Source: an uncultured Clostridia bacterium
Lineage (GTDB): Bacteria > Bacillota > Clostridia > Oscillospirales > Ruminococcaceae
Direction of reading: 5' to 3'
DNA length: 5,836 nucleotides
Assembly (NCBI GenBank): GCA_945835425.1
Contig: CAMAJC010000134.1
Coordinates: 1 to 5,836 of the forward strand
Shown here piece after piece: positions 1 to 4,071 of the stretch; the stretch's first letter is position 1, and each line of letters opens with the position of its first letter. Under the pieces are notes generated by a model. The model worked only from the letters and a program-made list of their open reading frames with translations, was not told where the DNA came from and made no database searches. The translations under genes and the position numbers were made by a program.

Positions 1-112
1 CGAACTTCCCTCCACCGGCGGCACCGGCACCACCGTATTCTATGTAATCGGTGCGGCGCTGGCCCTCGGCGCAGTCGTTTTACTGGTTACCAGAAGACGG
101 ATGCACAAATAA
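1..112 (+). CDS. LPXTG-anchored pilin, C-terminal end only (probable backbone pilin)
   Basis: Only the last 36 codons and the stop lie in the window; whole codons begin at base 2. They hold a complete cell-wall sorting signal: ELPSTGG at the very start (LPSTG encoded by bases 5-19), a hydrophobic stretch of about 18 residues (VFYVIGAALALGAVVLLV), and a basic tail ending RRRMHK. This is the standard C-terminus of a surface protein cleaved by a sortase between Thr and Gly. It lies directly before a class C sortase, the enzyme that polymerises pilins, so it is most likely the major (backbone) pilin of a sortase-assembled pilus. That assignment is inference from position, because none of the pilin body, pilin-motif lysine or isopeptide domains is visible. 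It could instead be a tip adhesin or another minor pilin. Confidence 0.85.
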   Translation, partial: ELPSTGGTGTTVFYVIGAALALGAVVLLVTRRRMHK

Positions 113-148
113 GACTGATTTTTAAGAATCGGCGTACATACTAAACAT

Positions 149-189
149 CGCTGTGAGAGCCGGGAGGAATAACTTCCCGGCCCGCAGCG
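149..189 (+). promoter_or_regulatory. Intergenic hairpin between pilin and sortase genes
   Basis: Two nested inverted repeats fill the pilin-sortase gap. The outer arms are CGCTG (149-153) with CAGCG (185-189). The inner arms are GCCGGGA (159-165) with TCCCGGC (175-181), enclosing a loop of about 9 bases, with an asymmetric internal loop between the two helices. There is no T-run after it, so it is not a typical intrinsic terminator. It ends two bases before the sortase ribosome binding site (AAGGAG, 192-197). A stem here could protect the pilin mRNA 3' end, mark a processing site, or lower sortase translation relative to pilin. Which of these applies is inference. Confidence 0.55.
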
Positions 190-205
190 GCAAGGAGAAC
201 CCTGC

Positions 206-1063
206 ATGAAGATGAAAAAAGGCAATCTTGTTACAGTGCTTTTGGTCCTGGTGCTTTTTGTAGGGCTGTCCTTGCTGCTGTATCCCACTGTCAGTGATTA
301 CTATAACTCCTTCCATCAGACCCGCGCGATCGCCAGCTATGCCGAAGAGGTCGCAAAGCTGGACGACGACCGGTACGATGAAATGTGGGAAGCCGCGCAG
401 GATTATAACCGGACGCTGATCGGGAGAGAAAACGAATTTACCCTGACGGAGGAGCAGAAAGCAAAGTACGAAAGCCTGCTGGATGTTTCCGGCCTCGGCG
501 TTATGGGCTATATTGAAATCCCCAGTATTGGCTGTTCCCTGCCGGTCTACCATGGGACGGAAGAATCTGTTCTCCAGATCGCCGTCGGCCATCTGGAATG
601 GACCAGCCTGCCTGTCGGCGGCGAAAGCACCCATGCGGTCCTTTCCGGCCACCGCGGCCTGCCCAGCGCCAAGCTGTTCACCAATCTGGATAAGCTGGTG
701 GAAGGGGACACGTTTATCCTCCGCGTTCTCGATGAGGTGCTGACCTACGAGGTGGATCAGATTCTGATCGTCGAGCCGCAGGAAACTGCCGCCCTGCAGA
801 TCGTGGAGGGCAAGGATTACTGCACGCTGGTGACCTGCACGCCCTATGGGGTCAATACCCACCGGCTGCTGGTGCGCGGACACCGGATCGATACCGTTGA
901 GGAAGCCCAGACTGTCCGCATTACGGCGGACGCGATACAGATTGAGCCGCTTATGGTGGCTCCCATTGTAGCAATTCCGATGTTACTGCTGCTTTTGATT
1001 ATCCTGCTGCTGCCGGGTCGTCCGAAGCGGAAAAAGGATGGTGATACCGATGAAGATGCGTAA
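206..1063 (+). CDS. Class C (pilus-assembly) sortase
   Basis: A 285-residue membrane-bound cysteine transpeptidase. Class C sortases cleave pilin LPXTG signals between Thr and Gly and join the Thr to a lysine of the next pilin, building the covalent shaft outside the membrane. Seen in sequence: an N-terminal membrane segment (about residues 8-27), the class C entry GYIEIPSIG (101-109) with PVYHG, catalytic His149 in LSGHRG followed by AKLFTNLDKL, catalytic Cys211 in TLVTCTPYG, catalytic Arg220 in NTHRLLVRG, and a second membrane segment (about 248-270) before a charged tail. Length and two-anchor layout fit the family. The start is supported by AAGGAG eight bases upstream; a second ATG two codons later is less well placed. 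The Asp-Pro-aromatic lid motif of many class C enzymes is not visible before the catalytic core. It follows the pilin gene by 93 bases and overlaps the next gene by 14. Class assignment is firm; the exact pilin substrate is inferred from position. Confidence 0.95.
   Translation: MKMKKGNLVTVLLVLVLFVGLSLLLYPTVSDYYNSFHQTRAIASYAEEVAKLDDDRYDEMWEAAQDYNRTLIGRENEFTLTEEQKAKYESLLDVSGLGVMGYIEIPSIGCSLPVYHGTEESVLQIAVGHLEWTSLPVGGESTHAVLSGHRGLPSAKLFTNLDKLVEGDTFILRVLDEVLTYEVDQILIVEPQETAALQIVEGKDYCTLVTCTPYGVNTHRLLVRGHRIDTVEEAQTVRITADAIQIEPLMVAPIVAIPMLLLLLIILLLPGRPKRKKDGDTDEDA
1034..1045 (+). promoter_or_regulatory. Ribosome binding site that fixes the minor pilin start
   Basis: AAGGATGGTGAT lies inside the 3' end of the sortase gene. 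Apart from one extra base it matches the full 16S complement AAGGAGGTGAT, and it sits four bases before ATG 1050. This favours 1050 over the in-frame ATG at 1038, which lies inside this site. The protein from 1050 begins MKMRKR, a normal signal-peptide n-region. Confidence 0.75.
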
Positions 1064-2102
1064 ACGCCTGGCAGCGGTGCTGCTCAGCGTATGGATGCTG
1101 CTGATGCTTATGCCGTCTGTCTCAGCCGCAGGGAGCATTGATCTTGAGCATGATGTCAGCCTGACCGTATCTTACCGGGATGGGAAAACGCCGCTGACCG
1201 GCGTACAGTTTGATATCTATTATGTGGCAGAGGTGGATGCGTACGGGAATTTTACACCGACCGATCCCTTTGCGCAGTTCCATGTAAATATCACCGGGAA
1301 AAACGATGCCGCGTGGAAGGCGCTCGCGTCGACCCTGGAAGGGTATGTCCTCCGGGACGGGGTCACACCGACAGACAGCGGAAAGACCGGTGTTTACGGT
1401 ACGGTATCGTTCCCTACGGGGAAAAAGAGCCTGCGTGCCGGACTCTACCTGGTGTTGGGCCAGCGGCATGTGCAGGATGGCCGCATCTATGAAGCGGCGC
1501 CTTTTATGGTGATGCTGCCTGCGCTGGATGCGAAAGAAAACGCGTGGGTCTACGATGTGACGGCTGTGCCAAAGTACGATTCCGACCCGATCCCGACCGA
1601 GCCGGTCACCGTCACCCGCAAAGTTTTGAAGGTCTGGGAGGATGACGGCCATAAAAACGAGCGTCCCAAACGGATTGTCGTGCAGCTGCTCCGCGACGGG
1701 AAAGTCTGGGACACGGTGACGCTGACTGCGGCCAACAACTGGCGGTATACCTGGACCGGGCTGGACAGCGGCCACCGCTGGACGGTCGTGGAGAAGGAGT
1801 TGGACGGTTATACGGTCGAAGTGACCCGGGAAGGCATCACCTATGTTATAACCAATACCTATACGGAAGAAGACGAACCGGAGCCCATCGTCCCCGATAA
1901 ACCTTCTCCTGATACGCCGGATATCCCCACAGGTCCGCCCTCGGAACCGGATTATCCCGCAAAGCCGGAAAGCAAGCCGTCCGGACCCAAGCTGCCCCAG
2001 ACCGGTCAGCTCTGGTGGCCGGTGCCTGCCCTGACGGCAGCCGGTTTGCTGCTGATTATTTGGGGATTGCTTCGCCGCAGAGGTGCCGGAAATGAAAAGT
2101 AA
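1050..2102 (+). CDS. LPQTG-anchored minor (probably basal) pilin with Cna-B domain
   Basis: A 350-residue secreted, wall-anchored protein. Residues 1-27 are a signal peptide: basic MKMRKR, a Leu/Met-rich core, and likely cleavage after SVSA or SVSAA. Residues about 30-177 form a pilin-type beta domain ending in WVYDVTAVPK (166-175), which has the spacing of the pilin motif W-x3-V-x-V-Y-P-K and offers Lys175 as a possible acceptor. Residues about 186-272 are a clear Cna-B domain (KVWEDDGHKNERP, then YVITNTY). Lys194, Glu248 and Asn269 stand where the intramolecular isopeptide lysine, catalytic acid and asparagine are expected. A proline-rich stalk (277-314), LPQTG (315-319), a hydrophobic segment and an RRRGAGNEK tail follow. 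It overlaps the sortase genes on both sides (14 and 11 bases), so production is probably coupled to them. The basal role is inferred from the nearby second sortase and the C-terminal anchor; a tip or ancillary pilin is possible. Confidence 0.92.
   Translation: MKMRKRLAAVLLSVWMLLMLMPSVSAAGSIDLEHDVSLTVSYRDGKTPLTGVQFDIYYVAEVDAYGNFTPTDPFAQFHVNITGKNDAAWKALASTLEGYVLRDGVTPTDSGKTGVYGTVSFPTGKKSLRAGLYLVLGQRHVQDGRIYEAAPFMVMLPALDAKENAWVYDVTAVPKYDSDPIPTEPVTVTRKVLKVWEDDGHKNERPKRIVVQLLRDGKVWDTVTLTAANNWRYTWTGLDSGHRWTVVEKELDGYTVEVTREGITYVITNTYTEEDEPEPIVPDKPSPDTPDIPTGPPSEPDYPAKPESKPSGPKLPQTGQLWWPVPALTAAGLLLIIWGLLRRRGAGNEK
2079..2085 (+). promoter_or_regulatory. Ribosome binding site that fixes the second sortase start
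   Basis: AGAGGTG lies six bases before ATG 2092, inside the end of the minor pilin gene. The in-frame GTG at 2083 falls within this site and has no equally good site of its own, so ATG 2092 is the better start. Confidence 0.65.
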
Positions 2103-2733
2103 GAAAGGGAACGTACTGATTCTGACAGGGCTGCTGCTGATTGCGGCGGCCTTTTTCCTCACGGTTTACAATCTGTACGATGACCGCCGCGCGCAGCAGT
2201 CGGTCAGTTCGGCTGTGACGGAGCTGGAGGCGTATATCCCGGAGGAATCCGCAGCGGAAAAGGTGTCTGCGGTGCCGTCAGAACCGGTGCCGGAGGATGA
2301 AATCGAGATTCCGGATTATATTCTGAACCCGGAGATGGATATGCCGGTGGAGGAGATCGACGGAGCAGCGTATATCGGGCTGCTGGAGATTCCCGCCTGC
2401 GATTTGAAGCTGCCGGTTCTCGGCGCGTGGAGCTATCCAAATTTGAAGATTGCGCCCTGCCGGTATGAAGGCTCCGCATATCTGGACAACCTGATTATCG
2501 CCGGGCACAACTACACCTCTCATTTCGGGAAGCTGCAGGAGCTGGCGGAAGGCGAACGGGTGACTTTTACGGATGTCGACGGGAATATATTTTATTATAC
2601 CGTTGCGGTTCGGGAGATACTGGAATCCACGGCGATCGAAGAGATGGAAAGCGGCGATTGGGATCTGACCCTCTTTACCTGCACCTTAAACGGCCAGAGC
2701 CGCGTGACGATCCGCTGCCTGCGGGATCAATAA
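2092..2733 (+). CDS. Second sortase, class A/D-like, probable pilus-to-wall anchoring enzyme
   Basis: A 213-residue type II membrane protein with one N-terminal membrane segment (about residues 8-27). An acidic, proline-containing stalk (about 44-90) and then a compact sortase domain follow. The core shows YIGLLEIPA (94-102), LPVL, a WSYPNL element (113-118), catalytic His139 in IIAGHNY, SHFGKL, catalytic Cys197 in TLFTCT and the likely catalytic Arg204 in GQSRVTIR. It has no C-terminal membrane segment and no TPYGxNTHR block, so it is not class C. It looks like the smaller single-anchor sortases (class D or A type) that join a sorting signal to peptidoglycan precursor. Lying directly after the LPQTG gene and overlapping it by 11 bases, it is a good candidate for anchoring that protein, and so the whole pilus, to the wall. 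Non-catalytic cysteines occur at 103, 123 and 209. Sortase identity is firm; class and substrate are inferred. Confidence 0.9.
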   Translation: MKSKKGNVLILTGLLLIAAAFFLTVYNLYDDRRAQQSVSSAVTELEAYIPEESAAEKVSAVPSEPVPEDEIEIPDYILNPEMDMPVEEIDGAAYIGLLEIPACDLKLPVLGAWSYPNLKIAPCRYEGSAYLDNLIIAGHNYTSHFGKLQELAEGERVTFTDVDGNIFYYTVAVREILESTAIEEMESGDWDLTLFTCTLNGQSRVTIRCLRDQ

Positions 2734-2734
2734 A

Positions 2735-2782
2735 GAAACCTCTGATGAAACACTTTCATCAGAGGTTTCGTTGTTTTGCTTA
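2735..2782. terminator. Bidirectional intrinsic terminator between convergent operons
   Basis: A perfect 16-bp inverted repeat (arms 2735-2750 and 2754-2769) has a three-base CAC loop. On the + strand it starts one base after the second sortase stop codon and is followed by GTTGTTTTGCTT. On the - strand the stem is followed by TTTATT, a weaker U-rich run. It closes the pilus operon and probably also stops the opposing operon, whose last gene ends at 2787. Confidence 0.92.
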
Positions 2783-2786
2783 GATT

Positions 2787-3272
2787 TTATGCCCAGGGGT
2801 CATCCTGTGCAGGAATGCGGATACCGGAGAGGATGCTGGAATATTCCCAGAGATACCAGTTGGAGCCCTTCTGCCGCAGCTTGATCGGCCGCGGAGAATC
2901 GGCGCCGGCAGTCTGGAGGTACAGCCGGATGTAACCGGGCTCGATATCCTGCGGACGCGGGTCAGAGAGCACCTGGATGGTGTAAGGACGACGGGGGGTA
3001 TAGTTGTTCTGCGGCGTCGCGCCGTCGAAATAAGCCAGAGGGAGATAGGTCTTATCCCGCAGGCGGTCCCGCAGAAACTGGATGTCATAGGCGTTCATCG
3101 GCCGCGGTCCGCGCAGCAGATTCATCGCCTCAATGCCGACGTCCTTGTTCTGCACATACATATTGAGGGCGCAGAGAAACATCACGCAGGTGTTCTCCGG
3201 TCGGGTCAGGTCCCGGCTCATGGAGGAGAACTGCTCCATCGTCTGCGGCAGGGCGTTAATGGTAAGTTGCAT
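2787..3272 (-). CDS. DUF6935-like small protein of unknown function
   Basis: A 161-residue soluble protein with no signal peptide or membrane segment, so probably cytoplasmic. The N-terminal half (about 1-80) looks helical, with LRGPRPMNAYDIQFL near 53-67. The C-terminal half carries what I remember as the hallmark pattern of DUF6935 proteins: YFDGATPQNNYTP (81-93), PYTIQV, GYIRLYLQ, AGADSPRPIKLR (122-133), WYLWE (139-143), and IRIPAQDDPWA at the extreme C-terminus. The family name is from memory; no search was run. I see no catalytic signature. The start is well supported by AAAGGAG eight bases upstream (plus-strand bases 3281-3287). It follows the AIM24 gene by 32 bases on the same strand, so the two are almost certainly co-transcribed. 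The Pro- and Trp-rich conserved half suggests a binding rather than an enzymatic role, which is speculation. Confidence 0.85.
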   Translation of the reverse strand: MQLTINALPQTMEQFSSMSRDLTRPENTCVMFLCALNMYVQNKDVGIEAMNLLRGPRPMNAYDIQFLRDRLRDKTYLPLAYFDGATPQNNYTPRRPYTIQVLSDPRPQDIEPGYIRLYLQTAGADSPRPIKLRQKGSNWYLWEYSSILSGIRIPAQDDPWA

Positions 3273-3304
3273 GATAACGGCTCCTTTCGTGTGGTTTCAG
3301 TCGG

Positions 3305-3979
3305 TTATTTCTTAACCGGCAGGAAGGGGATCAGCAGTTTGGCGAGATTTGCAGCCGTCATGGTCTGCAGGTAGACTTTTCCGGGGCCGGTGATGACGGT
3401 GTCGACGATCCCTTCGCCGCCGAAGAGGATGTTTTTCACGCCCTTGACCATCTGGATATCCATCTGGCAGGTCGCGTCCATCATGGCGACGACGCCGGTA
3501 TCGCAGACGAGCTGCTCGCCGGGAACCAGGTTGTATTCGGGGCAGTAGCCGTCAAATTCAAAGAACGCAAGGCCGGGACCGGTCACCTTCTGCATGATAA
3601 AGCCTTCGCCGCCGCCAAGGCCTGCAGTCAGCTTTTTCTGCAGATGGACCGACAGCTCGACCCCGTAAGTTGCGCAGAGGAAGGCGGATTTCTGGCAGAT
3701 GACGCTTTCGCCCGGCTGCAGCTCTCTGGCCACGATCCGGCCGGGGAAGGAGGAAGCAAAGGCGATTTCCGCAGGGCCCTGGGCGGTATAATGGTTTAAA
3801 AAGATGCTTTCACCGGAGATCATCCGTCCCAGTGCTTTGCCGACGCTGCCGCCCTTGGTCTCGGTCAGGATGGGTCCGCGGGACCAGGTACGTCCGCCGA
3901 CTTCGCTGATGAGCGTTTCGCCGGGTGCCATCTGGATAATAACGGCGGGCAGGCTGCCGCCCTGGATAGAATACTGCAT
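3305..3979 (-). CDS. AIM24 / TIGR00266 family protein
   Basis: A 224-residue protein with the repeated beta-helical, glycine-rich pattern of the AIM24 family. It opens MQYSIQGGSLPAVIIQMAPGE and continues with GRTWSRGP (29-36), GESIFLNHY (56-64), GEGFIMQKVTGPGLAFFEFDG (124-144), LVPGEQLVCDTG (151-162), and GGEGIVDTVITGPGKVYLQT near the C-terminus. The total length is usual for bacterial members. Human and yeast relatives are mitochondrial, but the bacterial role is undefined; links to membrane or envelope organisation are suggestions only. There is no signal peptide or membrane helix, apart from a mildly hydrophobic C-terminal end (LAKLLIPFLPVKK). AAAGGAG eight bases upstream supports the start. 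It lies between a membrane protein gene (90 bases upstream) and the DUF6935-like gene (32 bases downstream), both on the same strand. Family identity is firm; function is unknown. Confidence 0.93.
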   Translation of the reverse strand: MQYSIQGGSLPAVIIQMAPGETLISEVGGRTWSRGPILTETKGGSVGKALGRMISGESIFLNHYTAQGPAEIAFASSFPGRIVARELQPGESVICQKSAFLCATYGVELSVHLQKKLTAGLGGGEGFIMQKVTGPGLAFFEFDGYCPEYNLVPGEQLVCDTGVVAMMDATCQMDIQMVKGVKNILFGGEGIVDTVITGPGKVYLQTMTAANLAKLLIPFLPVKK

Positions 3980-4014
3980 AAATCATGCTCCTTTCTTTCG
4001 CTGCAAAGGTTTAT

Positions 4015-4071
4015 TCCGGAACAGGCGCGTTTTACAGGCTGGAGAGCCGCGCCTGCCCGGACAGTTTTTTT
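4015..4071 (+). terminator. Terminator-like hairpin with T7, opposite to the flanking genes
   Basis: CAGGCGCG (4022-4029) pairs with CGCGCCTG (4048-4055). Outer arms TCCGG (4015-4019) and CCGGA (4057-4061) extend the stem across a small internal loop, and the apical loop is 18 bases. On the + strand the stem is followed by CAG and seven Ts (4065-4071). On the - strand, the coding direction here, the bases after the stem are AATAAACC, not a T-run. It therefore reads as an intrinsic terminator for + strand (antisense) transcription. For the - strand genes it may act only as an mRNA stem. Confidence 0.5.

Noticed and set aside
113..148. Possible promoter for the sortase genes (TACATACT near 134-141)
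   Set aside because: No convincing -35 element at proper spacing is present, and the operon layout explains transcription without it.
122..883. Open frame of 253 codons on the - strand opposite the class C sortase
   Set aside because: The + strand carries a full sortase with all catalytic motifs and a ribosome binding site. The - strand frame matches no family I know, and GC-rich codon structure explains its openness.
1038..1040. ATG 1038 as the minor pilin start
   Set aside because: It lies within the ribosome binding site for ATG 1050, and starting at 1050 gives a cleaner signal peptide.
2083..2085. GTG 2083 as the second sortase start
   Set aside because: It is part of the AGAGGTG ribosome binding site; ATG 2092 is six bases downstream and begins MKSKKGN, a normal membrane-anchor start.
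1122..2162. Open frame of 346 codons on the - strand opposite the minor pilin
   Set aside because: It is antisense to a complete signal peptide, Cna-B domain and LPQTG anchor, and its translation is Arg/Pro/His-rich without recognisable motifs.
3980..4069. Promoter on the - strand for the AIM24 and DUF6935-like pair
   Set aside because: AATAAA-like bases occur, but no -35/-10 pair with acceptable spacing could be defended by eye.
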